This document shows positions 44,819-53,866 of a stretch of DNA of 64,000 nucleotides, one piece after another. The DNA lies in NCBI GenBank assembly GCA_943789205.1, contig CALSTG010000001.1:920435-984434 (forward strand), in the 5' to 3' direction. The notes beneath the pieces were generated by a model. It was not told the DNA's origin and made no database searches. It worked only from the letters and a program-made list of their open reading frames with translations. This stretch comes from an uncultured Flavobacteriales bacterium. GTDB lineage: Bacteria; Bacteroidota; Bacteroidia; Flavobacteriales_D; Crocinitomicaceae. Made by a program: the position numbers and the translations under genes. Numbering within the stretch: the first letter of the stretch is position 1; each line of letters begins with the position of its first letter.

Positions 44819-45766
44819 ATGAACCCTTTGATAAAAAATACGCTAAGTATCGTAATTCCGACCTTCAACGAAGAGGGAAATATTGAAATTTTATATTCAA
44901 AGCTAATAGAAACGCTCACGCCGCTCGAACTAGATGAGTTTGAATTTATTTTTGTTGATGACGGAAGTCAAGACCGATCGTTGGAGATTGTCAAAAAGCT
45001 AGCAATAGACGATCCTCGGGTTAAATACATTTCATTCTCACGAAATTTCGGACATCAACCCGCATTAAAGGCTGGTCTTGATCATGCTCAGTTTGCAGGA
45101 GTTGTCTCTTTAGATGCAGACCTGCAACACCCCGTAGAGTTGATCCCTGAAATGATTGAAAAATGGAAAAATGGAGCTGAAGTGGTTTACACAAAGCGAA
45201 AAGATGTTTCTCTTCCTTGGTTTAAAAGAACAACTTCTAAGCTGTTTTATCGCATAATAAATACCTTGAGTCAAATAAAACTTGAAGACGGTGTAGCTGA
45301 TTTTAGACTATTGGACCAAAAAGTAATTCATGCCTTGCGGGCTTATAAAGAATCTAATCTTTTTATTCGAGGTCTTATACCTGCACTTGGCTTCAGACAA
45401 GAGTCGATTGATTACACGCCACATAAAAGATTTGCAGGCGAAACCAAATATTCCTTTTCAAAAATGCTTCGATTTGCTTTGACTGGACTTACATCCCTTA
45501 GTGCAAAACCACTTTATTTCTCCATATATTTTGGTGTTTTCTTTGCAATGCTCGCCTTTATTTATGGATTATATGCTATCTATGTTTTTGCTTTTGGTCA
45601 TGAAACCATTCCTGGCTGGACCTCTATTATTGCAAGTATCTTGTTAATCGGTGGGATACAACTTATTATGATTGGTATTATTGGAATATATTTGGGTAAA
45701 GTGTTCGCCCAAAGTAAAGGCAGGCCGAATTATATTATAGCAGAGAAAAAAACAAACAATGATTAA
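44819..45766 (+). CDS. Family 2 glycosyltransferase, polyprenyl-phosphate type
   Basis: The 315-residue protein has a GT2 domain (SIVIPTFNEEGNIE, FVDDGSQD, SLDADLQHP, and the KRFAGETKYSFSKM block) followed by two C-terminal membrane helices (about 235-260 and 270-295). This is the DPM1/GtrB/ArnC-type, which transfers a sugar from a nucleotide sugar onto polyprenyl phosphate. The gene overlaps the DUF2079 gene by 8 nt, suggesting the lipid-linked sugar is used by that membrane protein. Confidence 0.92.
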   Translation: MNPLIKNTLSIVIPTFNEEGNIEILYSKLIETLTPLELDEFEFIFVDDGSQDRSLEIVKKLAIDDPRVKYISFSRNFGHQPALKAGLDHAQFAGVVSLDADLQHPVELIPEMIEKWKNGAEVVYTKRKDVSLPWFKRTTSKLFYRIINTLSQIKLEDGVADFRLLDQKVIHALRAYKESNLFIRGLIPALGFRQESIDYTPHKRFAGETKYSFSKMLRFALTGLTSLSAKPLYFSIYFGVFFAMLAFIYGLYAIYVFAFGHETIPGWTSIIASILLIGGIQLIMIGIIGIYLGKVFAQSKGRPNYIIAEKKTNND

Positions 45767-47222
45767 AAACCTAATCATAAAACACAAATGGTTAATCATC
45801 GTATTGGTCTGCTTTGGTGCTATATTTGCCTCAATTAGCTTCGTTAATCATTACAACTTCAGAACCTACGGCTGGGACTTAGGGATTAATCAAAATGCAA
45901 TTTTTGATTACGCCCATTTTCGATGGAACAATTGTATGATTATGCAACCTTCCTTCGATAATGTTTTAGCAGATCACTTTTCTATTTATCCAATTTTAAT
46001 ATCTCCCTTTTACTGGATTTTCGGAAGCTATACCATGTTGATATTTCAATGGGCCGCAATTTTATTTGGCGGTGTTGGAATCTACAAATTTGTCCTATTG
46101 ATTGGTTCGAATAAGAAACTAGCAACTATTGCCACGGCTCATTTTTTCTGTATCTGGGGTATCTATTCCGCTTTAAGTTTTGATTACCACGATAATGTTG
46201 TAGCGGCAATGTTTGTCCCTTGGTTTTTATACTATTATAAAAAGCAGGTGCACCTCAAGAGTATTCTCTTTTTTATTTTAATTGTGATTTCAAAAGAAAA
46301 CATGGCGCTTTGGGCAGGTTTTATTGGTTTAGGGTTGAGTTTGAGACATGCATTGAATAAAGAATGGCAACAGCTTAAACGAAGTGGTGCTTTGACAGTT
46401 TTGGCATTCCTTTACTTTGTCTTAATATTAAAGGTAGTGATCCCCGCATTATCAAATACAGATGGTGTATATCTTCACCATTCTTTTAATGCTTTAGGGT
46501 CGAACTTTGGTGAGGTGATTGTAAATATTTTTAGGCATCCTATTCATGCTTTTGAACTGTTGTTCGAGAACCATTCAGGTGATGCGTTTTATGATGGAAT
46601 AAAAGCAGAAACCTATTTAGCCTTGATTTTAGCAGGAGGTTGGGCACTCGTTTTTTATCCAGAATATCTCCTTATGATTTTGCCGATTTTAGCGCAAAAA
46701 ATGTTTAATGATCTACCTATTCGTTGGGGGATCAGTGACCATTATTCCATTGAATTCGTTCCAATCATTGTCATTGGTTTGTACACCTTTATCAATGAAT
46801 TAAAAAGCCAGAAAGTAAAATTAGCCGGGGTGATGTTGGGTATCTGTTTTATTTCGACCTTCAAATTCATGGAAAATAGAACCTCTGAATATTATAAGAA
46901 AGACAATACAAGATTCTATGCTCCTGTGCATTGGACTCGCAATTTTGATGTGAATGATGTTCACCGGGTTTTATCCTCAATTCCTGACTCTTTAAGAGTC
47001 AGTGCGCAAGCACCACTTGCACCTCACCTTGCTTTTCGAGATTATATCTATCATTACCCATACAAAGGAGATGCAAATTGTATTGCCTTATTAACTGCAG
47101 AGGAAAACAAATACCCCTTTAACGAGGTTACCTATCAAGAAGAAATTGATCGGCTTATGAATAGTGGTGAATGGTCAATTTTTACAAAAACTGCTGCGCT
47201 ACTTATTTTGATAAAAAAATGA
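45759..47222 (+). CDS. DUF2079 multi-pass membrane protein
   Basis: The 487-residue protein has about ten membrane helices and the DUF2079 region with RTYGWDLGINQNAIFDY, LADHFSIYPILISPFYWIF and the WAAILFGGVG helix. DUF2079 proteins belong to the GT-C-like membrane glycosyltransferase class. That fits the upstream GT2 enzyme, which would charge polyprenyl phosphate with a sugar. Its stop overlaps the porZ start by ATGA. A role in modifying a surface glycan is an inference. Confidence 0.85.
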   Translation: MIKNLIIKHKWLIIVLVCFGAIFASISFVNHYNFRTYGWDLGINQNAIFDYAHFRWNNCMIMQPSFDNVLADHFSIYPILISPFYWIFGSYTMLIFQWAAILFGGVGIYKFVLLIGSNKKLATIATAHFFCIWGIYSALSFDYHDNVVAAMFVPWFLYYYKKQVHLKSILFFILIVISKENMALWAGFIGLGLSLRHALNKEWQQLKRSGALTVLAFLYFVLILKVVIPALSNTDGVYLHHSFNALGSNFGEVIVNIFRHPIHAFELLFENHSGDAFYDGIKAETYLALILAGGWALVFYPEYLLMILPILAQKMFNDLPIRWGISDHYSIEFVPIIVIGLYTFINELKSQKVKLAGVMLGICFISTFKFMENRTSEYYKKDNTRFYAPVHWTRNFDVNDVHRVLSSIPDSLRVSAQAPLAPHLAFRDYIYHYPYKGDANCIALLTAEENKYPFNEVTYQEEIDRLMNSGEWSIFTKTAALLILIKK

Positions 47223-49591
47223 ATAACTTTTCTAACCCTTCAATATATAACCCAAAGAAACGTTACTGCAGTGTGAAAACTTTTATGCTTGTGCTTACCC
47301 TTATCGTAGGGAACTATTTTTGGGCCCAAATTGGTATGGGACAATGGAGACTTCATGTTGCTTCAGGAAAGGCAGTGGATATTGTCGTTGCTGAAAATAC
47401 CGTTTTTACGGCATATACTAATGGCTTGCATATTTTAAATCGGAACACGGAAGAAGAGGAGCTACTCACAGATGTTAACGGTTTATCTGATATAGAGATC
47501 TCATGTTTATATTACGATGCAGCTGAGGCATGCGTTCTTGTTGGATATTCAAATGGAAATATCGATAAAATTACCGCTTCATCAATTTATAATATTCCAG
47601 CAATCAAACTTGCTCCTATTCCTAATTCTAAAAAGATAAATCGTTTTAAAAGAGAAGGAGATTATGTTTATGTAGCTACTGATTTTTGCGTTGCAAAACT
47701 GGATCTTGTCAAAGAAGAAATTAAAGACACCTATTATCCCACAAATGGCAACCAACCGATACTTGACCTGAGCTTTTCAACAGACACCATTTTCGCACTT
47801 ACCGCTGATCGTTTAAAATATGGCTTGATACAAAATCCAGCACTTCCCGATGTTAGTCAATGGCAAGTTGATACAAGAGTGCCCATTCAATTAGAAAATA
47901 ATTACCATGAAATAGAAAAATTTGATGACAAACAATTTATTCTGCTTAAAGACAATACCTATGGTTTAGATAGTGTATTCTATGTTTATGGTAATACCTA
48001 TTCTTTACTGACGGATGTTCCATTTTCATTAGAAATAAATTCCATAAATATTTTAGATGATACAACCTTTGCTGTTAATATGGAAGGTGCAATTTATATC
48101 TATAATAATACCTTATCAAACCCTATATCCTATAATTCTAATAACTTTAATATTTGGATTTCTCCTATCAGAACTTTAAGAACATCGGAAGGTGTTTGGT
48201 CCGCAGATCAACTGAATGGTCTTTACCTATACCCTTCAGGAATAGGTTATAAAACGTTCCCAATTACTGGGCCTTATAACAATAACTTTTACGCCATGGA
48301 TTGGCAAAGCAACACGCTTGCTATAGCTAGTGGAAGGTTACTTGGGAAACTTCCGTCGTTCAGTACAAACGGCATCCATATCTTTAAAGAAGAATCATGG
48401 TCTTTCGATAATACTTCCACTGTACCGCAATGGCAAAATGACAATATTTGGGACTTTATTGATATTTCTGTGAACCCAAATAATAGTGAACAATATGCCG
48501 TTGCTTCGTATTCAGAGCAACCCCTAACCGTCTTTAATGGTAGCGATGTGGAAGTTTTTGATGATTCTAACTCGACCTTGGCCTTTACTGGTATTGAGAA
48601 TGGCTGGAGCTTAGCATCAGATGTATGCTACGATACACAAGATAATTTATGGGTGCTCAATGGTTATACAGATGAACCATTAAATGTTTTACAATCAGAT
48701 GGGACGTGGCGAAATTTTGATTGTGGTTCAAGTGCAAGAAATATATACACGACAAAAATGATTATTGATTTCAATGACAATATTTGGTTTGCTTCTGAAG
48801 ATCATGGGTTATTTGGATTCAACCACAACAACTCAATTGATGACCCAAGTGACGATCAATATATTCATATATATACAGGTATCAACTCGGGGAACCTCCC
48901 TTCGCCCAATGTAACCGCAATTGCAGCAGACTTTGATGGAGAAATTTGGGTGGGTACGGATGCAGGTTTTGCCATTCTTTATAACGCAGCAAACAGTTTC
49001 GACGGTAATGCTGGAGATTATGATGTTCAACGCGTTAAAGTGACCTTTGAAGGGAATGTAGAATATGTACTGGGCAACACGCATATTACAGACATCGAAG
49101 TTGATGGTGGAAATAGAAAGTGGATCGCTACAGCCAATGCAGGAATTCTACTACTCAGTGCCGATGGTTCAGAAATACTTGAACAATTTACGACCGAAAA
49201 TTCACCTTTAGTTTCAAATAATATTTTTGATTTAAAGCTTGATCAAAATTCAGGAGAGCTCTACATTATAACCGATAATGGACTGATTTCATATCGTTCG
49301 GATGCAAGCTATGAAGATCCTACCTATGAAACATTTAATATCTTTCCAAATCCTGTAAGGCCAAATTACTCTGGACCGGTAACGATTCAAGGAATTAGAT
49401 ATAATAGCGATGTCAAAATCACAGATGCTGCGGGTAATTTGGTCTATAAAACAACTTCAAATGGGGGAACGGTAGCATGGAATTGTCAAGCTCTCAATGG
49501 TCAAAGAGTTGCAACTGGTGTATACTACATTTGGACAGCAACAAACGTGGGAAAGGACAAAAAAGTCGGTAAAGTGTTAATTGTTAATTAG
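47219..49591 (+). CDS. porZ: PorZ-like T9SS attachment-complex protein
   Basis: From the ATG at 47219 the product is 790 residues. Its signal peptide (cleavage near FWAQIG) sits unusually deep, after a basic head. Two seven-bladed beta-propellers of regulator type follow (for example GLSDIEISCLYYD, VLVGYSNGNID, IWVGTDAGFAI), and then a sorting-domain-like beta sandwich (about 715-790, with FPNPVRPNYSGPV and KITDAAGNLVYKT). That architecture and those blocks match PorZ, which holds cargo modified with A-LPS at the T9SS exit. The ATG overlaps the DUF2079 stop by 4 nt. Confidence 0.88.
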   Translation: MNNFSNPSIYNPKKRYCSVKTFMLVLTLIVGNYFWAQIGMGQWRLHVASGKAVDIVVAENTVFTAYTNGLHILNRNTEEEELLTDVNGLSDIEISCLYYDAAEACVLVGYSNGNIDKITASSIYNIPAIKLAPIPNSKKINRFKREGDYVYVATDFCVAKLDLVKEEIKDTYYPTNGNQPILDLSFSTDTIFALTADRLKYGLIQNPALPDVSQWQVDTRVPIQLENNYHEIEKFDDKQFILLKDNTYGLDSVFYVYGNTYSLLTDVPFSLEINSINILDDTTFAVNMEGAIYIYNNTLSNPISYNSNNFNIWISPIRTLRTSEGVWSADQLNGLYLYPSGIGYKTFPITGPYNNNFYAMDWQSNTLAIASGRLLGKLPSFSTNGIHIFKEESWSFDNTSTVPQWQNDNIWDFIDISVNPNNSEQYAVASYSEQPLTVFNGSDVEVFDDSNSTLAFTGIENGWSLASDVCYDTQDNLWVLNGYTDEPLNVLQSDGTWRNFDCGSSARNIYTTKMIIDFNDNIWFASEDHGLFGFNHNNSIDDPSDDQYIHIYTGINSGNLPSPNVTAIAADFDGEIWVGTDAGFAILYNAANSFDGNAGDYDVQRVKVTFEGNVEYVLGNTHITDIEVDGGNRKWIATANAGILLLSADGSEILEQFTTENSPLVSNNIFDLKLDQNSGELYIITDNGLISYRSDASYEDPTYETFNIFPNPVRPNYSGPVTIQGIRYNSDVKITDAAGNLVYKTTSNGGTVAWNCQALNGQRVATGVYYIWTATNVGKDKKVGKVLIVN

Positions 49592-49592
49592 C

Positions 49593-49961
49593 CTAATTCG
49601 ACGTAATATCAGCCAACTCATCGTAGTACTCATGCTCTATAAAATAATCTAACATGGCCTCTTTAATCAAGTGTTCTTGATCCTTAGAGTTTATAGCTGG
49701 TAAGTTTTTAATGAGCTCAAAATGAGGCCAACCATCTTCGTCTCTTCCTTTAAACTCGTAATAACCTGCAGGGACCATTAGCGTGCAAATTGCTACATGA
49801 ATCAAATCTGTCTTCTCTTGTTTTGAAAACTTCTTATGTCCGATTCCTAATTCATTAACCCCTATAAGAAATAGAAGCGCGTGAACATCTAGATCCTCAC
49901 CAAATGATTTCTCTAGATGCTTTAATAACTTTTGATATCTAAGCGCGATGTCGTGGTCCAT
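49593..49961 (-). CDS. Conserved small protein of unknown function
   Basis: From the ATG at 49961 the product is 122 residues, acidic and mainly helical, with HDIALRYQKLLKHLEKSF at its N-terminus and a Tyr/His/Glu-rich end. I recognise it only as a conserved Flavobacteriales hypothetical. A TAACTTTG box ends 6 nt before the ATG, which rules out the longer open frame reaching 50084. It is convergent with porZ, 1 nt between the stops. Confidence 0.7.
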   Translation of the reverse strand: MDHDIALRYQKLLKHLEKSFGEDLDVHALLFLIGVNELGIGHKKFSKQEKTDLIHVAICTLMVPAGYYEFKGRDEDGWPHFELIKNLPAINSKDQEHLIKEAMLDYFIEHEYYDELADITSN

Positions 49962-49967
49962 GATACA

Positions 49968-49975
49968 CAAAGTTA
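49968..49975 (-). promoter_or_regulatory. TAnnTTTG promoter-like box, 49961 gene
   Basis: TAACTTTG on the minus strand ends 6 nt before the ATG at 49961 and 25 nt past the stop of the GH3 gene, so the small gene can be transcribed on its own. Confidence 0.5.
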
Positions 49976-49999
49976 AGGCTTGAATTGAAAACCACCGAT

Positions 50000-52300
50000 T
50001 TAATTCAGCTGAAAATCTGCTTTTCTTTTTGTACTTGAATTTGTTCCTATGAAAAGGCTGAAACGACCCGGTTCGGCCTCCCAAATTTTAGAGGCACTAT
50101 AGAATTTTAATAACTCTTCAGATATCTCGAAGCTTACTTTTTTTGATGCCCCTGCTTCGAGCTCTATCATTTCAAATCCCTTTAGCTCTCTAACAGGTCT
50201 CGTACTACTCGCAAAATGATCCTTAATATAAAGCTGAACTGTTTCTTTTCCTTTTACTTTTCCAATATTAGAAATTGTCACAGATGCTTTAATTGTTGCT
50301 CCTTTTGTCAATTCATTTGCGCTCATTGTAATGTCTGAATATTCGAATTCAGTATAACTCAGTCCATATCCAAAAGGATAAAGTGGTGTGTTTTTTTCAT
50401 CTCCATAATGGGACCAAAAAACACTTCCCGCATCTGCGCCATCTGCACCAGGCCGACCTGTACTTTTATAATTATAATACAAAGGCATTTGTCCTACACT
50501 TCTTGGGAAACTCATTGGAAGTTTTCCACTTGGATTATAATCACCATATAAAACTTCTGCTATCGCGTTACCACTTTCTGTCCCAAGATGCCATGTTTCA
50601 AGTATGGCTGGGAGATGCTCATCTGCCCAATTCAAAACCAAGGGACGACCATTCATCAAAACAAGTACAATATTTGGATTGATCTTATAGATCTCCTCCA
50701 AAAGCTCTTGCTGAAAACCAGGTAACCCAAGCTTTGTTCGACTCCGTCCCTCCCCGGATTGAAAGCCATATTCTCCGAGGACCATAACCACTATGTCAGC
50801 TTTTTTTGCGGCTTTTTTTGCGGCCTTAAAACCGCACTTATCTGTATTATTAATAGATACCTCTTCATGAAATGCTGGTATCGAATTCACGAGTCTAACG
50901 CCCTGTTCATGTACTATTGAGTTTCCATTATAGGCTTCCATTCCTTCAAGAACGGAAACCGCAGAATTATTCTCTGCTGCTATTCTCCAATTTCCCAATG
51001 GGCTATTCTTGTCTGCAGCCAAAGGACCAATTAACGCAATTTTCTGACCGTCCTTTTTCAAGGGCAACAATGCCTGATCATTTTTTAAGAGGACCATAGA
51101 CTTCCTCGCCATATCTAAAACGCCCTCTCTGATTTCTTTAGAACCTGATATGGATTGCTCTCTTTCTACATTACAATATTTATATGGGTCGTCAAAAAGC
51201 CCCAGTTCATACTTAACAGTTAAAATTCGCCGAACAGCATCATCTATTTGTGCAATAGATACTTTACCTTCTTTAAGTAAAGATTTCAGCTCTGAAATAT
51301 ATATGTATGACTCCATGTCCATATCAGAACCAGCGTTTAATCCTAATGAGCCAGCATCATGCTTATCTCGAGCATATCCATGATCAATCATTTCCTTCAA
51401 AGAACCCCAATCCGAAACGATAAAACCGTCAAAACCCCAATCTCCTTTTAAAATATCACGCTGCAAATGTTTATCCGCAGTAGCAGGAATACCATTCAAA
51501 TCGTTAAATGAATTCATGAACGTTTTTACACCGGCATCAGTGGCTGCTTTAAATGGAGGAAGCACGATGTTGTGCAATGTGTTCTCCCCGATATCTACGG
51601 TATTATAATCTCTACCACTTTCAGCAAATCCATAAGCAGCAAAATGCTTTGCACAAGCAGCTACTGTATTTGGATTCGATAAATCGAAACCCTGAAAACC
51701 ATTGACTCTAGCAGCTGCAATTAAGCTGCCTAAATAAGGGTCTTCTCCTGCTCCTTCCATTACTCTTCCCCACCTAGCATCTCTTGTGATATCAACCATT
51801 GGAGCAAAGGTCCAATTTATCCCTGCCGCAGCAGCTTCTTTTGCACCGATAGCTGCCGAATTTTTGATGGCCTCTAAATCCCAACTTGCAGACTCTGCTA
51901 AGGGAATTGGGCTAATGGTCTTATAGCCATGAATCAAATCAAATCCAATAATTAAAGGTATTCCCAATCTAGATTCTTCAACAGCGACTTTCTGGACTGC
52001 TCTAACCTCCTCAGCCCCTCTAACATTAAGCATACTTCCTACCCAGCCTTTAGCGAGATGGTCATACTTCTCTTTAGCATTACCGTCTTTCGGAGAAGGC
52101 CCAGTAACGTTCCAAAATCCATTATATTGATTCATTTGACCAATCTTTTCTTCAAGTGTCATTTTAGCCATTAGCGCTGAAACACGCTGACTGATTGGAA
52201 CTTCTATTTCCTGTTGAGCACTGACAGTGTAGGTTCCTAGAAAGAGAAAAGATATGATTACATAAAGCTTACTGCCTAAAAAGAAATCTTTTATTGCCAT
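50000..52300 (-). CDS. bglX: GH3 beta-glucosidase (BglX-like)
   Basis: The 766-residue product has a signal peptide (cleavage near VSAQQ) and a three-domain GH3 layout. The TIM-barrel domain has RVMEGAGEDPYLG, KHFAAYG and the nucleophile in FDGFIVSDWGS; then come the alpha/beta sandwich and a C-terminal FN3-like domain. This is the periplasmic BglX type that hydrolyses cello-oligosaccharides or other beta-glucosides. Downstream of the FucP-like permease by 128 nt, it may supply that permease with glucose. Confidence 0.92.
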   Translation of the reverse strand: MAIKDFFLGSKLYVIISFLFLGTYTVSAQQEIEVPISQRVSALMAKMTLEEKIGQMNQYNGFWNVTGPSPKDGNAKEKYDHLAKGWVGSMLNVRGAEEVRAVQKVAVEESRLGIPLIIGFDLIHGYKTISPIPLAESASWDLEAIKNSAAIGAKEAAAAGINWTFAPMVDITRDARWGRVMEGAGEDPYLGSLIAAARVNGFQGFDLSNPNTVAACAKHFAAYGFAESGRDYNTVDIGENTLHNIVLPPFKAATDAGVKTFMNSFNDLNGIPATADKHLQRDILKGDWGFDGFIVSDWGSLKEMIDHGYARDKHDAGSLGLNAGSDMDMESYIYISELKSLLKEGKVSIAQIDDAVRRILTVKYELGLFDDPYKYCNVEREQSISGSKEIREGVLDMARKSMVLLKNDQALLPLKKDGQKIALIGPLAADKNSPLGNWRIAAENNSAVSVLEGMEAYNGNSIVHEQGVRLVNSIPAFHEEVSINNTDKCGFKAAKKAAKKADIVVMVLGEYGFQSGEGRSRTKLGLPGFQQELLEEIYKINPNIVLVLMNGRPLVLNWADEHLPAILETWHLGTESGNAIAEVLYGDYNPSGKLPMSFPRSVGQMPLYYNYKSTGRPGADGADAGSVFWSHYGDEKNTPLYPFGYGLSYTEFEYSDITMSANELTKGATIKASVTISNIGKVKGKETVQLYIKDHFASSTRPVRELKGFEMIELEAGASKKVSFEISEELLKFYSASKIWEAEPGRFSLFIGTNSSTKRKADFQLN

Positions 52301-52428
52301 TCTTAGATTTTTGGTTTGGTTTTAGAGGATGAATTTAACATTTTACACGCAAAAAAACACGATTTGATAGTCTTAATGTCATTTGCACACTAAGTGATGG
52401 CCAACGATGAAGGTGGTTTAATATAATA

Positions 52429-53823
52429 CTAATCTTGAACTGAATATCTCTTTTTCACAATCCAAGCAAAAAAGCCAAGGTATGCAAAGCAGGCTACACC
52501 TACGATATAACTGTTTTGAATTCCAATACTTTCTGATACTGACCCTTGAAGCCAGCTGATGATTCCACCACCCATAATCATCATAATTAAAAAACTACTT
52601 CCTTGGCTGGTATGTTTGCCTAACCCCCTCACTGAAAGGGCAAAAATACAGGGCCAAAGTGTACTACAAAATAAGCCAACACTTGTAATAGCATATACAC
52701 TGACCATACCTGTTGTCATCATACCCACAAATAATGCGATAATACCTAAGATTGAGAATATCAACAACATTCTTGCGGCATCTCCTTTACTCGCCATATC
52801 AGCTCCTATCAATATTAAAATGATCAAACCATATACATAAAACGGGGTTAAATCGTGATTTGCTATTGCGTTGACCAATAAGAATACTCCAAATGCTAAA
52901 TAAGGAGCAAGAAAACGCAATAATTTTTGAAGGGACATATTATCTGTAAATGCCTGAACGGCTCCGGTCCAACGCCCAATCATTAAACTTGCCCAATACA
53001 ATGATACGTATGGTGCAATTTCATCTATAGCGAAACCTAATTTGGTAGACATGTATTCTGGAAGGTTGGCTGCTGTAGAAACTTCAACTCCAACGTAAAG
53101 AAAAATAGCAAACATACCTAAAACCAATTGTGGATATTGCAATGCTGACTTTTTAGATGAGGCTGTATCTTCAAGTGATTCCTCAACAGCTTCAGGATGC
53201 TCGGGCAAGGATGAGAATTTCAATAATACCGCTACTAATAAAAAAGCCAAACCAAGAATGAGGTAAGGGATTTTTACACTCTCAATACTCATATTTGTTG
53301 AGCCTGAAGAGGCCGTTCCAAAAATTGCAAAACTCACAATTAAAGGACCAATGGTCGTTCCAAAATTATTTATCCCTCCAGCTAAAGTTAATCGTTGAGA
53401 ACCGGTTTTTACAGGACCTAATGCGATTGCTAAAGGATTGGCCACTGTTTGCTGCAGTGAAAAACCAAGACCTACCGTAAATAACCCTGAAAGCATTAAT
53501 GGATAAGAACCTGTATTGGCAGCAGGATAGAACAGCAAAGTTCCTAATGCTGAAATAACCAATCCTAAAATTAAACCGTTTTTATAGCCCATTTTATTGA
53601 CAAGGTCTTTTCCTATTAATAATGATATCCCCATGTATATCAATGACCCAACAGTATAGGAGATATAAAATGCTATTGATACAAATTGGCTTTGACCCTG
53701 AGTTAAATTAAATGCTTCTTTAAATACTGGTATTAGAATATCATTACTAGCAGCAACAAATCCCCAAAAGAAGAAGACGGTCGTTAGCGTAAAAAGAGCA
53801 CTTTGGTTGGTTTTAGCAGACAT
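52429..53823 (-). CDS. FucP-type MFS sugar transporter
   Basis: From the ATG at 53823 the product is 464 residues with 12 predicted membrane helices, FFFWGFVAASNDILIPVFK at the N-terminus and the FNLTQGQSQFVSIAFYISY block of the FucP/GluP family. Such permeases import glucose, galactose or fucose with protons. The frame is open to 53847 (TTG), which would add eight residues with no family support. It sits directly between dxs and the GH3 glucosidase on the same strand. Confidence 0.92.
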   Translation of the reverse strand: MSAKTNQSALFTLTTVFFFWGFVAASNDILIPVFKEAFNLTQGQSQFVSIAFYISYTVGSLIYMGISLLIGKDLVNKMGYKNGLILGLVISALGTLLFYPAANTGSYPLMLSGLFTVGLGFSLQQTVANPLAIALGPVKTGSQRLTLAGGINNFGTTIGPLIVSFAIFGTASSGSTNMSIESVKIPYLILGLAFLLVAVLLKFSSLPEHPEAVEESLEDTASSKKSALQYPQLVLGMFAIFLYVGVEVSTAANLPEYMSTKLGFAIDEIAPYVSLYWASLMIGRWTGAVQAFTDNMSLQKLLRFLAPYLAFGVFLLVNAIANHDLTPFYVYGLIILILIGADMASKGDAARMLLIFSILGIIALFVGMMTTGMVSVYAITSVGLFCSTLWPCIFALSVRGLGKHTSQGSSFLIMMIMGGGIISWLQGSVSESIGIQNSYIVGVACFAYLGFFAWIVKKRYSVQD

Positions 53824-53866
53824 AATTTCAACAATTTTGTCGTCCAATATAAAGTAAAATTAGAGA

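Noticed and set aside
49961..50084. Longer N-terminus for the 49593-49961 gene
   Set aside because: It would overlap the 3' end of the GH3 gene and run through a TAACTTTG box; the added residues look like out-of-frame sequence.
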